A DNA stretch of 35,976 nt from Patescibacteria group bacterium (GTDB lineage Bacteria; Patescibacteriota; Patescibacteriia; Magasanikbacterales; GWA2-37-8), in assembly GCA_028688375.1 (NCBI GenBank), contig JAQTYG010000009.1, forward strand, positions 1 through 35,976. The letters are read 5' to 3'. This document shows positions 24,202 to 31,078 of this stretch, in pieces. The position numbers were made by a program, and so were the translations under genes. The notes beneath the pieces are model-generated. The model did not search any database, was not told the origin of the DNA, and was given only the letters and a program-made list of their open reading frames with translations. Positions within the stretch are counted from its first letter, which is position 1; each line of letters begins with the position of its first letter.

Positions 24202-24210
24202 TTATAGCAG
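24202..24210 (-). promoter_or_regulatory. Extended -10 promoter of the SpoIID-like gene
   Basis: TGCTATAAT on the minus strand about 40 bp before the ATG. The -35 region is poor and overlaps the upstream terminator. Confidence 0.5.
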
Positions 24211-24221
24211 AGAATGAAATA

Positions 24222-24255
24222 AAAAAAAGGCCCGGGCGCCAAAACGCCAGGACCT
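24222..24255 (-). terminator. Terminator of the 24280 ORF
   Basis: GGTCCTGGCG and CGCCCGGGCC pair with one wobble and one mismatch, followed by eight T residues on the minus strand. Confidence 0.7.
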
Positions 24256-24279
24256 GGAGAAACCAGAGAGGAAGAATAC

Positions 24280-24648
24280 CTACTGCAATATGGATACCTC
24301 TGAGATGGTAGTGATTGTCGTGCGACCATCGTTCCATTTAATTTGCAGCTTGAAAGGTGCGCATTCTCCTCTACCAGGAGCTCTGTTCCAAACATCCGCG
24401 CGAGTACGAGCGTGCGGCACGACCACGACCCCTGACGAACCATCCCGGTTCCTCAAGACTCTTGCGCCGCACCACTTTTTCCAATACGAATGCGCTAACG
24501 ATATGCGCTCTTCAATCGTACTGCCTTTTGTGCAATTCCCTTTGAGAATATAGCTGATCAAGCGCGCGCATGCGACTTTGGTCGTTGGCACAACCGTTAT
24601 TTTGAATTTACCTAATAGCGCAATCTGCTTTTCTGTCGGGCTTGTCAT
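24280..24648 (-). CDS. Small hypothetical protein with PTEKQ...LISYIL helical motif
   Basis: 122 aa. The N-terminus SPTEKQIALLGKF...TTKVACARLISYILKG resembles a short helical motif found in many CPR proteins and next to helicase domains. The middle has WKKWCGARVLRNRDGSSGVVVV and the end GRTTITTISEVSIL is beta-rich. GGGAGG 7 bases before the ATG supports this start. It has its own TTGACA promoter and terminator, so it is an independent unit between the SpoIID-like gene and target 2. The overlapping ORF at 24165-24443 is a shadow. Function unknown. Confidence 0.6.
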   Translation of the reverse strand: MTSPTEKQIALLGKFKITVVPTTKVACARLISYILKGNCTKGSTIEERISLAHSYWKKWCGARVLRNRDGSSGVVVVPHARTRADVWNRAPGRGECAPFKLQIKWNDGRTTITTISEVSILQ

Positions 24649-24717
24649 TTGGTATTCCTCCCAGGCTCTTCGGGTTTCTTATTTAAAAAATGAACGATAT
24701 GAATTAATAACCGAGTT

Positions 24718-24746
24718 AAAATAACACTATTCCGCCTTTTTGTCAA
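24718..24746 (-). promoter_or_regulatory. Promoter of the 24280 ORF
   Basis: TTGACA, 17-bp spacer, TATTTT with TGT upstream. The same design as the two target-gene promoters. Confidence 0.7.
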
Positions 24747-24757
24747 TCCCCCCGCAT

Positions 24758-24840
24758 AAGGAGTAAGCCCCGACCTGCCTCGCCGGCAGGCGGGCGCAAG
24801 GTTGGGGTCCCGACTCCGCCGACTGGCGGACGTCGGGAAA
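24758..24840. repeat. Dispersed palindromic repeat, copy 3, with a nested palindrome
   Basis: AAGGAGTAAGCCCCGAC...GTTGGGGTCCCGACTCCGCC...GGCGGACGTCGGG matches copy 1. It is interrupted by CTGCCTCGCCGGCAGGCGGG, itself palindromic and present again at about 24949-24966. Confidence 0.65.
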
Positions 24841-25002
24841 TAAGGAGTAAGGAGCGAATGTAAAACTAGGTTGTCTCCCCCTCTTTGAGGGGGAGAATAA
24901 GAGGGGGAGGAATGAATTCGCGAAAAGGCCTCCCCACCTTAATCCCTGCCTCGCCGGCAGGCGGGCTCCCCTCAAAGAGGGGAGGAAAACGTCCTGCAAA
25001 AA
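24841..25002. repeat. Non-coding block of G/C stem-loops between two accessory genes
   Basis: Contains CTCCCCCTCTTTGAGGGGGAG and CTCCCCTCAAAGAGGGG, which can each fold and also pair with one another, and the second copy of the nested palindrome. No convincing gene. Typical of CPR intergenic repeat clutter. Confidence 0.5.
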
Positions 25003-25042
25003 AAATAAAAAGGCCCGAGATACCGCGAAGTACCAAGGGCCC
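25003..25042 (-). terminator. Terminator of DGR target gene 2
   Basis: GGGCCC...GGTAC-TTCGC-GGTATC...GGGCC followed by TTTTTATTTTTTTT on the minus strand. Differs from the target 1 copy by two inserted bases in the loop. Confidence 0.78.
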
Positions 25043-25050
25043 AAGCGAAG

Positions 25051-25086
25051 CCCCGCACCGACCGCCGAAAGCGGTCTGGTGCGGGG
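25051..25086. other. Hairpin downstream of VR2
   Basis: Identical to 21183-21218 and at the same 45-bp distance from the VR end. Confidence 0.6.
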
Positions 25087-25110
25087 GACCTAACGAAAGA
25101 GCCAAGCGTC

Positions 25111-25860
25111 CTAGGAACCAAGCTCCACCCCCAGCGGGAAGACGCCCAAGTTGTCGTCGCGGCTGCCGTCCCAGTCGCCGTCGCAGCCGAGCCCGGTCTC
25201 ACCGAAGTCACCGAGGCCGAGCCGGTCGCCGCCCGAGTGGCGGGTATCCGTCCGCACCCAGTCGGTGTTGAGCGGAGCGCGCTCGCCCGTGCGCTTGAAA
25301 TGCGCCAGGATGAGGCCGGACACGAGAGCCGCCGAGCCGAACGAGGCGCAGTGGCTCACGGGCAGACCGTACTTCTCGCGGAGCTCGGCCAGTGCCAGCA
25401 TCTGCTCCTCGGCGTTCTTCTTCGTCGCGACCATGCGCGGGATGAAGAACACCAAGCAGTCGACCGTGGGCTCGTCGTTCTTGAGCTCCCGGTCCTGCAG
25501 GTAGCTGAACTTCTCGTAACAGGGGCCGGCGAGGGGGGCGTGCGATTTCAGGGTGAAGCCGGCCTTCACTGCCCAGAGGACCGGGCCGGTGTAGCCCAGG
25601 TCGCAGGCGAGCTTGCGCCACTTACTTCTTGCTTCAATGAACGCGATTGGGACTTCCTCATCAGCAAGAGAGATGACGAACTCTTTCTTCTCTCTTCCCT
25701 TTCTTCTTTTTTCTGGCGACTTCTTCGGCCAGACAACGCCCGCCGGCATCGGCCCGCCTTTGAGAAACAGGCCGAGGTCGTGCGCGAACTCATCGCCGTT
25801 TTTCCCGGCCAAGCGTTCTCTCACCTCACCTACCAGATTCCACGCTGTTTTGTAGTCCAT
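25111..25860 (-). CDS. DGR target protein 2 (variable C-terminus)
   Basis: 249 aa. The start at 25860 (MDYKTAWNLVGEV) has GGAAAGGA just upstream. The N-terminal part of about 90 residues (LVGEVRERLAGKNGDEF..., then the basic stretch KKSPEKRRKGREKKEF) differs from target 1. From KWRKLACDLGYTG onward the two proteins are nearly identical to the VR. The VR region reads DTRHSGGDRLGLGDFGETGLGCDGDWDGSRDDNLGVFPLGVELGS. The two targets are therefore modular: one variable display domain on two different N-terminal domains. The codon use in the shared region is strikingly GC-rich, while the N-terminal third looks more like the host. Divergent from the flippase gene. Confidence 0.85.
   Translation of the reverse strand: MDYKTAWNLVGEVRERLAGKNGDEFAHDLGLFLKGGPMPAGVVWPKKSPEKRRKGREKKEFVISLADEEVPIAFIEARSKWRKLACDLGYTGPVLWAVKAGFTLKSHAPLAGPCYEKFSYLQDRELKNDEPTVDCLVFFIPRMVATKKNAEEQMLALAELREKYGLPVSHCASFGSAALVSGLILAHFKRTGERAPLNTDWVRTDTRHSGGDRLGLGDFGETGLGCDGDWDGSRDDNLGVFPLGVELGS
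25132..25245 (-). other. DGR variable repeat VR2
   Basis: 114 bp aligned to TR without gaps. Fourteen substitutions, all at template adenines: 13 A to G and one A to C (minus-strand sense). Confidence 0.93.
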
Positions 25861-25993
25861 TTTTTCCTTTCCGCCAACGGCATTGATTGAGACAACCCAT
25901 TTTAGGCCGGCTCAGTCATTCACCAATTGGCAAAAATTTCCGGCGGACTTGCCGGAGGTTGGGGTTTTCCAAAGAACCCGTTTGTGTAAGTAA

Positions 25994-26022
25994 AGTTAAG
26001 CATATTTTTTCGCTTTTGTCAA
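25994..26022 (-). promoter_or_regulatory. Promoter of DGR target gene 2
   Basis: TTGACA, 17-bp spacer, TTAACT preceded by TGC. About 130 bp of leader precedes the ATG. Confidence 0.7.
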
Positions 26023-26027
26023 TGGTA

Positions 26028-26036
26028 TGGTATAAT
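26028..26036 (+). promoter_or_regulatory. Extended -10 promoter of the flippase gene
   Basis: TGGTATAAT on the plus strand, about 100 bp before the chosen ATG. It is back-to-back with the target 2 promoter, so binding of polymerase at one could hinder the other. Confidence 0.5.
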
Positions 26037-26137
26037 TAGCGCAGAATAACGACACAATGCACATAACAAATAGCACGATACGCCTCTGCACGAAAGATGA
26101 GACGTGTTATCTGCATCATGAGTCGTGTCAAACATTT

Positions 26138-27550
26138 ATGTCAGAGATAAGAAAAATCGCCCACAACACTGCCTGGCAAATCGCCGGCAAAATAATCAGC
26201 ACCGGCCTCGGCCTGGTGGCCATCGCCATCATGACCCGTTCGCTCGGCGTGGAACAATTCGGCTGGTACGCCACCGCCGTCGGCTTTTTGCAATTCATCG
26301 GCATTTTTACCGACTTCGGTTTTACCGTCATCACTTCCAGCATGCTGTCCGAGCCGGCGCACGACAAAAGCAAACTACTCGGCAATCTTTTCACCTGGCG
26401 CATGACCACGGCCATCATCACTCAAGGTCTCATTCCGCTCACTATTTTCTTTTTTCCCTATCCGGCGCCGATTAAATGGGCAGTCATCATCATGGCCTTG
26501 TCTTTTATCGGTGTCTCGCTCAACCAGGTACTGATCGCCTACTACCAAACCAAACTCGCCCTGCATATCCAAGCTATTGGCGAAGTGCTTGGACGCGTCG
26601 TCTTGGTCGCCGGCCTGGCGCTGGTCTCGGCCGGCCATTTGGGATTTTTGCCGATGATGGTCGTGATTACTCTCGGCTCATTCGCCTACACCGGTTATCT
26701 CTGGTACCGCGCCGAACCGATCCGATGGCAATTTGACCGCGACATTGGCAAGGCCATCTTCAAAAAAATCTGGCCGGTGGCGTTGGCGGTTATTTTCAAT
26801 TGTTTTTATCTGCAGGGCGACCGTTTAATTCTGCCGTTGTTCGCCACGCAGACCGAAGTCGGTTTGTACGGCGCCGCTTACCGAGTGATTGATATCGCTC
26901 TGCAAATCTCCGCCATGCTGATGGGCATGCTTTTGCCCCTCATCGCTTTCGCCTGGTCGCGCGGGTTGAAAGACGATTTTAAAAAACAAGCCCAGCGCGG
27001 TTTTGACTTAATGTCTTTGTTTATTATTCCGATTGTCGCCGGAGCGCTGGCCTTGGCCCAGCCGATTATGACTTTTGTCGCCGGCGCGGATTTTGCCGGC
27101 TCCGGCGCGTTTTTGCGCATCCAAATTCTGACTATGCTCGGCATTTTGTTCGGTACGGTTTTCGGCCACATCAATCTGGCCATCGGCCGACAAAAGTATT
27201 CGCTGTGGATCTATGTGTTGGACGCGATTTTAGCCGTTATCGCCTATTTTATTTTCATCCCCCTGCTTGGCGGGGTTGGCGCCGCCTGGGTGCGCGTCGG
27301 TTCGGAGATTTTTGCCGGAGTCGGGCTGATGCTAATGGCCGGAATTTTCTCCGGCTTTTGGCCCCGCTTGGGCGCTTTCGCCAAAATCATTCTGGCCAGC
27401 GCGCTGATGGGCTGGCTGGTCTGGTGGCTTCAGCCGCTTAATATTATTCTTTCGGTCTTTATCGGTTTGGCGGTCTACGCCGTGCTGGTTCTCACTTTTA
27501 AAGTTATTTCCCGACAAACCATCCGCGAAGTGTTAAGCCGGGATAAGTAA
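26138..27550 (+). CDS. Polysaccharide/oligosaccharide flippase (Wzx/RfbX-like, MOP superfamily)
   Basis: 470 aa from 26138 (MSEIRKIAHNTAWQ). The earlier ATG at 26057 adds a Cys/His-rich stretch with no conservation. About a dozen hydrophobic helices. The family start is clear: IAHNTAWQIAGKIISTGLGLVAIAIMTRSLGVEQFGWYATA. Later GLYGAAYRVIDIALQISAMLMGMLLP and AGVGLMLMAGIFSGFW fit the Polysacc_synt fold. It would move lipid-linked saccharide units across the membrane, using donors that GalU could help supply. It is monocistronic apart from a possible link to the downstream transporter, which has its own promoter. Confidence 0.85.
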   Translation: MSEIRKIAHNTAWQIAGKIISTGLGLVAIAIMTRSLGVEQFGWYATAVGFLQFIGIFTDFGFTVITSSMLSEPAHDKSKLLGNLFTWRMTTAIITQGLIPLTIFFFPYPAPIKWAVIIMALSFIGVSLNQVLIAYYQTKLALHIQAIGEVLGRVVLVAGLALVSAGHLGFLPMMVVITLGSFAYTGYLWYRAEPIRWQFDRDIGKAIFKKIWPVALAVIFNCFYLQGDRLILPLFATQTEVGLYGAAYRVIDIALQISAMLMGMLLPLIAFAWSRGLKDDFKKQAQRGFDLMSLFIIPIVAGALALAQPIMTFVAGADFAGSGAFLRIQILTMLGILFGTVFGHINLAIGRQKYSLWIYVLDAILAVIAYFIFIPLLGGVGAAWVRVGSEIFAGVGLMLMAGIFSGFWPRLGAFAKIILASALMGWLVWWLQPLNIILSVFIGLAVYAVLVLTFKVISRQTIREVLSRDK

Positions 27551-27579
27551 TTGCTTGATTAAGCGATTTTTGGTAAAAT
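27551..27579 (+). promoter_or_regulatory. Promoter of the AI-2E-family transporter gene
   Basis: TTGCTT, 17-bp spacer, TAAAAT with TGG upstream. The leader of about 85 bp has direct repeats of GGTTTACTGGT. Confidence 0.5.
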
Positions 27580-27669
27580 ATAGCCGTAACAGTTTACTGG
27601 TTTATCGGTTAATTGGTTTACTGGTCCGAACAAATTAACTATTAAACTAATAAACAATTAAACTTTTTT

Positions 27670-28722
27670 ATGGACTTTTCCAAAATGCGCAACTTCCTTT
27701 TCCTGGCTTTGCTGGCGGTGGTGACCGTCGCTTTTCTTTGGATAATTAAAACATTCGCCTATCCGATTTTTTGGGCGGCGATTATCGCGGCGATATTTTA
27801 TCCGGTTTACAAAGCCATTGACCGAAAATTGAAAGTGCCCAATCTAAGCACGGCCATCACCATGATGATAGTTTTGGTTATTATCGTAGTACCGCTAACC
27901 CTGGCCAGTATTTTAGTGGTGGGAGAATCATTCGACCTCTACAACTCCATTACCAACAACAGCGGACACATTAACGAGAGCATTCGTCAGGCCGTGGAGT
28001 GGGTTAAAAACAACCCCTATACCGCTCAGCTGAACATCAACCAGGAGTTTTGGACGGAAAAATTTTCCGATTTGACCAAGGGCATCACCGGTTTTCTTTT
28101 GAACAGCGCCAAAGAATTTACGCAAAATTCCATCATTTTCGTGATCATGTTTTTCATCACTTTTTACACCTTATTTTTCTTTATCCGCGATGGCGAAAAA
28201 TTGCTGAAAAAATTAATGCACCTCTGCCCGCTGGGTGATGACCATGAAAAAATTCTCTATGACAAATTCGCCTCAACCACGCGGGCGACCGTCAAGGGAT
28301 CGCTGATTGTCGGCTTAATCCAGGGTACGCTGGGCGGGGCGATGTTCGCCGTGGCCGGCATAGACGGGGCGGTGGTTTGGGGTATTTTAATGGTGTTGCT
28401 CTCCTCGGTGCCGGGTATTGGGCCGTATTTTATCTGGTTGCCCGCGGCGCTTATCATGTTGTTGATCGGCCACACTTGGACCGGCATCGGCATGATCCTA
28501 TTCGGCGCGCTGGTGATTGGCACGATTGATAATTTTCTGCGTCCGATTTTGGTCGGCAAGGATTCGCAGATGCACCCGCTGTTGGTGTTGCTGTCTACAC
28601 TGGGTGGCATCGCCGTGTTTGGCATCTCCGGTTTTATCATCGGTCCGATTATCGCTTCGCTGATGCTGGCGTTCTGGGATATGTACGAACATTATTATCG
28701 GAAAGAGCTGGATAAAAATTAA
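27670..28722 (+). CDS. AI-2E family transporter (PerM/UPF0118)
   Basis: 350 aa, eight or so membrane helices. Family motifs include LWIIKTFAYPIFWAAIIAAIFYPVYKAIDRKL, FFITFYTLFFFIRDGEKLLKKL, TTRATVKGSLIVGLIQGTLGGAMFAVAGIDGAVVWGILMVLLSSVPGIGPYFIWLPAA and GTIDNFLRPILVGKDSQMHPLLVLLSTLGGIAVFGISGFIIGP. Members export small molecules or act in ion homeostasis; the AI-2 link applies only to some. Substrate unknown. Ends at a perfect terminator, after which the island begins. Confidence 0.88.
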   Translation: MDFSKMRNFLFLALLAVVTVAFLWIIKTFAYPIFWAAIIAAIFYPVYKAIDRKLKVPNLSTAITMMIVLVIIVVPLTLASILVVGESFDLYNSITNNSGHINESIRQAVEWVKNNPYTAQLNINQEFWTEKFSDLTKGITGFLLNSAKEFTQNSIIFVIMFFITFYTLFFFIRDGEKLLKKLMHLCPLGDDHEKILYDKFASTTRATVKGSLIVGLIQGTLGGAMFAVAGIDGAVVWGILMVLLSSVPGIGPYFIWLPAALIMLLIGHTWTGIGMILFGALVIGTIDNFLRPILVGKDSQMHPLLVLLSTLGGIAVFGISGFIIGPIIASLMLAFWDMYEHYYRKELDKN

Positions 28723-28735
28723 AAAGAATAAATTT

Positions 28736-28766
28736 AAAATCCGTCCGCCTTAGGCGGACGGATTTT
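28736..28766 (+). terminator. Intrinsic terminator of the transporter gene
   Basis: AAAATCCGTCCGCC and GGCGGACGGATTTTT pair around a three-base loop. It ends two bases before attL. Confidence 0.9.
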
Positions 28767-28767
28767 T

Positions 28768-28824
28768 AATTCTGGCCGAACGGCCGACGAGTCCTAATGT
28801 GTTGCGGGGCCCGGACTTGAACCG
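28768..28824 (+). repeat. attL: direct repeat with tRNA 3' end
   Basis: AATTCTGGCCGAACGG...GTTGCGGGGCCCGGACTTGAACCG. The last 23 bp are antisense to the T arm and acceptor of the initiator tRNA. After ACCG the sequence diverges from the tRNA. Confidence 0.8.
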
Positions 28825-29144
28825 ATTCACGAAAAATTGGATTAGCCGCCTGTGCGGCGCAAATACAAAAGGACAGTGTTAACTGCCCCTTCGCACTTCG
28901 TTGAATATATTGGACGAAGTGCGAAAATTTTACGAAACTGGGGGAGCTAATGTGTCCGCCTCCGGCGGACAAGATTAATCTTATATGGGCGGGCAAAAAG
29001 GAAGGGGTTGGGGGAGGGAATTTTTGCCCGCCCTTCTTCGCCCGCCCGTTTACCCGCCACAGCCCCGCCTCTGCGGGGCGACGGCTGGGCCTCTTTTCCG
29101 CCCTGGGGTGGTTTTTCGTATTCGCTATCGCGAATGCGCCGCCG
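28768..29144. repeat. Left long inverted repeat of the island
   Basis: Matches the reverse complement of 33980-34277, apart from a 99-bp extra segment (28805-28903, holding the tRNA fragment and one arm of a TTCGCACTTCGT/ACGAAGTGCGAA hairpin) and a small indel. ORFs drawn here (28950-29174 and others) are artefacts. This covers the gap between the transporter and the first island gene. Confidence 0.75.
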
Positions 29145-29157
29145 GAAATTTTTTTAA

Positions 29158-30021
29158 TTAACTGCCTGTTTTAAACTCCATCCGCCGTTGTTCAATTAGT
29201 TTCAACGATTGGATGAAAACATGATCTCGCAGACCACCTCTATAAGTTGTCGTCACATTTATCTCAACCCAATGCCCCAATAGGCCGTGCATATCAATAG
29301 ACGTTCTAAGATGTTCATCTAGGGTGGCTGGTATCGAATTGCCTTCTCCATCGACTTTGAAACCGAGATGCCTTTTTGTCGCGTCAAGATCAACACGATT
29401 GATCCACCCTTGCAAAATCTCAAAATGGTCGCCATCTATTTCCTGAGTCGTCTCTGCATCATCGGCTAGGGCAGTAAATTGTTTTTTATCTTCAAATTTT
29501 ATCGTTGTGGTAGTGTTGCCTGGTACGCCACAGGTAAATTCATCCCCCGTTTGCTCAAGCGGATTTATAACATTTGTAACTGATTTAATGAACTCTGAAT
29601 TTTGTAAAAGCTCGATTTTTACCTGATCACCAATTTCTGTCATAAGCTGGGGTGATAAAGTTTTTAATTCGGTAGCACCTTTTTGCTGAACCAAAGTAAA
29701 CACCATCACAATCAAAACTCCCAAATTAATAATACCTTGATAGTCATTTAATGATTTAACGGATTTAAAGACAATCTTAACTCTTTTTTTGAATGAACCT
29801 TTTTGAAACGCTTCAATCAATATCTGAACGTCCTTTGGACTAAAATTGATTTTTTTATGTTTTGATAATATTCGCGTCGCAATCAAAATAGCATCTTCGA
29901 GCCCAATAATTTCATTTTTCAAAGCGCTTATTTCCATCGTGCCATTAAAAGATGGACCCTTATAAGCAAGGTCGAATAAATAATCGGGAAATTGTCTTGC
30001 CGGAAAAAGCGTATCGTTCAT
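29158..30021 (-). CDS. Hypothetical island protein with one membrane helix
   Basis: 287 aa. Residues 1-110 are mixed helix (NGTMEISALKNEIIGLEDAILIATRILSKHKK, then VQILIEAFQKGSFKKRVKI). A single hydrophobic segment GIINLGVLIVMVFTLV follows, then a soluble C-terminal half with FEILQGWINRVDLDATKRHLGFKVDGEGNSIPATL. The layout of an N-terminal domain, one helix and a small beta domain recalls mobile-element proteins of unknown function, but I do not recognise the family. AT-rich like the rest of the cargo. It is the most distal minus-strand gene, possibly an accessory defence gene. Confidence 0.65.
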   Translation of the reverse strand: MNDTLFPARQFPDYLFDLAYKGPSFNGTMEISALKNEIIGLEDAILIATRILSKHKKINFSPKDVQILIEAFQKGSFKKRVKIVFKSVKSLNDYQGIINLGVLIVMVFTLVQQKGATELKTLSPQLMTEIGDQVKIELLQNSEFIKSVTNVINPLEQTGDEFTCGVPGNTTTTIKFEDKKQFTALADDAETTQEIDGDHFEILQGWINRVDLDATKRHLGFKVDGEGNSIPATLDEHLRTSIDMHGLLGHWVEINVTTTYRGGLRDHVFIQSLKLIEQRRMEFKTGS

Positions 30022-30071
30022 AAAATTCCTATAAATTTGGGCGGCGGATGATCAGGCCGCCGCCGCCGTGA

Positions 30072-30272
30072 TTAACTCCTATTGTAGGGCGACTGGTTCG
30101 TGGGTTGTAAACTAATCCCCAACTCATATGCTTTTGCCCTTATCGCTTCTTCGGTCCTACCCAACTTAAGTCCAATTACTCTGGTTGGGGTGTTCTTCTT
30201 AGCCAGTATCCTCAACTGCACTACTTCTTGGGCAGTCCATTGTTTACCAGTATTCCTTGTGTAGAATACCAT
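30072..30272 (-). CDS. Small Myb/SANT-like DNA-binding protein
   Basis: 66 aa. WTAQEVVQLRILAKKNTPTRVIGLKLGRTEEAIRAKAYELGISLQPTNQSPYNR is a widespread short helix-turn-helix pattern in which the last helix (GRTEEAIRAKA) would contact DNA. Such proteins are common in mobile elements and near small plasmid genes. Its leader on the minus strand overlaps the candidate small RNA transcribed from the other strand. Function in the island unknown. Confidence 0.7.
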   Translation of the reverse strand: MVFYTRNTGKQWTAQEVVQLRILAKKNTPTRVIGLKLGRTEEAIRAKAYELGISLQPTNQSPYNRS

Positions 30273-30280
30273 ATATTTAG

Positions 30281-30309
30281 TTGTTTTTTTAACGCATCTA
30301 TGATATATT
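30281..30309 (+). promoter_or_regulatory. Promoter of the candidate small RNA
   Basis: TTGTTT, 17-bp spacer, TATATT with TGA upstream. Confidence 0.5.
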
Positions 30310-30315
30310 TAAAAT

Positions 30316-30437
30316 ACCTCAGATGGTTCTGCAGACACAAAGCTGTCCCGACTATAGGCTATACCATGGTTTTTAGCGAACAGCGTCCGCAGATATATTA
30401 TGCCTTAACCTCCGCTCGAACGGAGGTTTTGGTTTTT
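30316..30437 (+). ncRNA. Candidate structured small RNA of the island
   Basis: About 120 nt between a plus-strand promoter and an intrinsic terminator (AACCTCCG-ctcgaa-CGGAGGTT then GGTTTTTTG). Inside, TCTGC/GCAGA and GCTGT/ACAGC can form nested stems around CTATAGGCTATACC. No ORF with family features is present. No known RNA family is recognised. Confidence 0.45.
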
Positions 30438-30442
30438 TGTTT

Positions 30443-30826
30443 TTATTTTATTTTTTTATCTAACTGGATTACAAATATTTTGCCAAAGTTTGGGTGACTA
30501 ATTTCTTGCGGCAAATATTGCCCAGACAATTCATTGCATTTTAAATCATAATTTGAAAAAAACGATCTGCAGGTTACTCCTCCCGATGTTTTATTTTCAG
30601 AATGCGTAATGGTAAACCGGCCGTTTACTTCATTGTTAGAAAATAAAAATCCTATTGAATTTTCTTGTTTATTATAAAAAAGGACTACAAATTTAAAACC
30701 TTCGATATTGTTGCGGTGGTAAAAGCCGGAATTAAAACCAAAACTGTGTGCCTTATTTATACTGATATTATTATTACTCAACTTAGTGCCTGTTTTTGTG
30801 AATTGTTCAAATTGAGATATATCCAT
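30443..30826 (-). CDS. Hypothetical island protein
   Basis: 127 aa, soluble, rich in Asn, Phe and Ser (SFGFNSGFYHRNNIEGFKFVVLFYN, GRFTITHSENKTSGGV). No membrane segment or known catalytic motif is visible. An excellent promoter (TTGACA-18-TATAAT) drives it. A beta-rich fold is likely. It ends against the terminator of the convergent small RNA. Not recognised. Confidence 0.6.
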   Translation of the reverse strand: MDISQFEQFTKTGTKLSNNNISINKAHSFGFNSGFYHRNNIEGFKFVVLFYNKQENSIGFLFSNNEVNGRFTITHSENKTSGGVTCRSFFSNYDLKCNELSGQYLPQEISHPNFGKIFVIQLDKKIK

Positions 30827-30859
30827 ATAGATTTTTTAAATTTAAAATTTAACCTTATT

Positions 30860-30889
30860 ATTATAGCACAAGTAAAGAAAAATTGTCAA
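30860..30889 (-). promoter_or_regulatory. Strong promoter of the 30443 ORF
   Basis: TTGACA, 18-bp spacer, TATAAT with TGC upstream (minus strand). About 35 bp before the ATG. Confidence 0.8.
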
Positions 30890-30958
30890 GCAATTAATCG
30901 GGCGAATATTTTACAACTTGCCCAGATTTAGATATTCCAACAATTTATTTGCCCCAAT

Positions 30959-30987
30959 ACTATAACATAAAGAAGTAAATTTGTCAA
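30959..30987 (-). promoter_or_regulatory. Second upstream promoter
   Basis: TTGACA, 17-bp spacer, TATAGT with TGT upstream on the minus strand. It would give a longer transcript of the same gene. Confidence 0.6.
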
Positions 30988-31030
30988 TAGGAGATTATTA
31001 AAATATGACTATTTAGCTTAAAATAAACAA

Positions 31031-31054
31031 AAAACCGCAACATCGAGCGGTTTA
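31031..31054 (-). terminator. Terminator of the R-M operon
   Basis: AAACCGC-tcgatgtt-GCGGTTT followed by TTTG on the minus strand, about 25 bp past the methyltransferase stop. A TGTGGATAA 9-mer (inverse DnaA box) lies at 31066-31074. Confidence 0.75.
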
Positions 31055-31078
31055 TTTTGCTACTCTGTGGATAACTTT

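Noticed and set aside
24165-24443. 92-aa minus-strand ORF
   Set aside because: Overlaps the 122-aa ORF in another frame and runs through a terminator.
28950-29174. Small ORFs in the long inverted repeats, also at 33890-34420
   Set aside because: The same nonsense frames appear in both repeat copies. They have no RBS and vary in the frame between copies.
17063-31074. Two perfect DnaA-box 9-mers (17063 and 31066) as a possible origin
   Set aside because: They are 14 kb apart and single, with no cluster, no AT-rich unwinding region and no dnaA or dnaN nearby.
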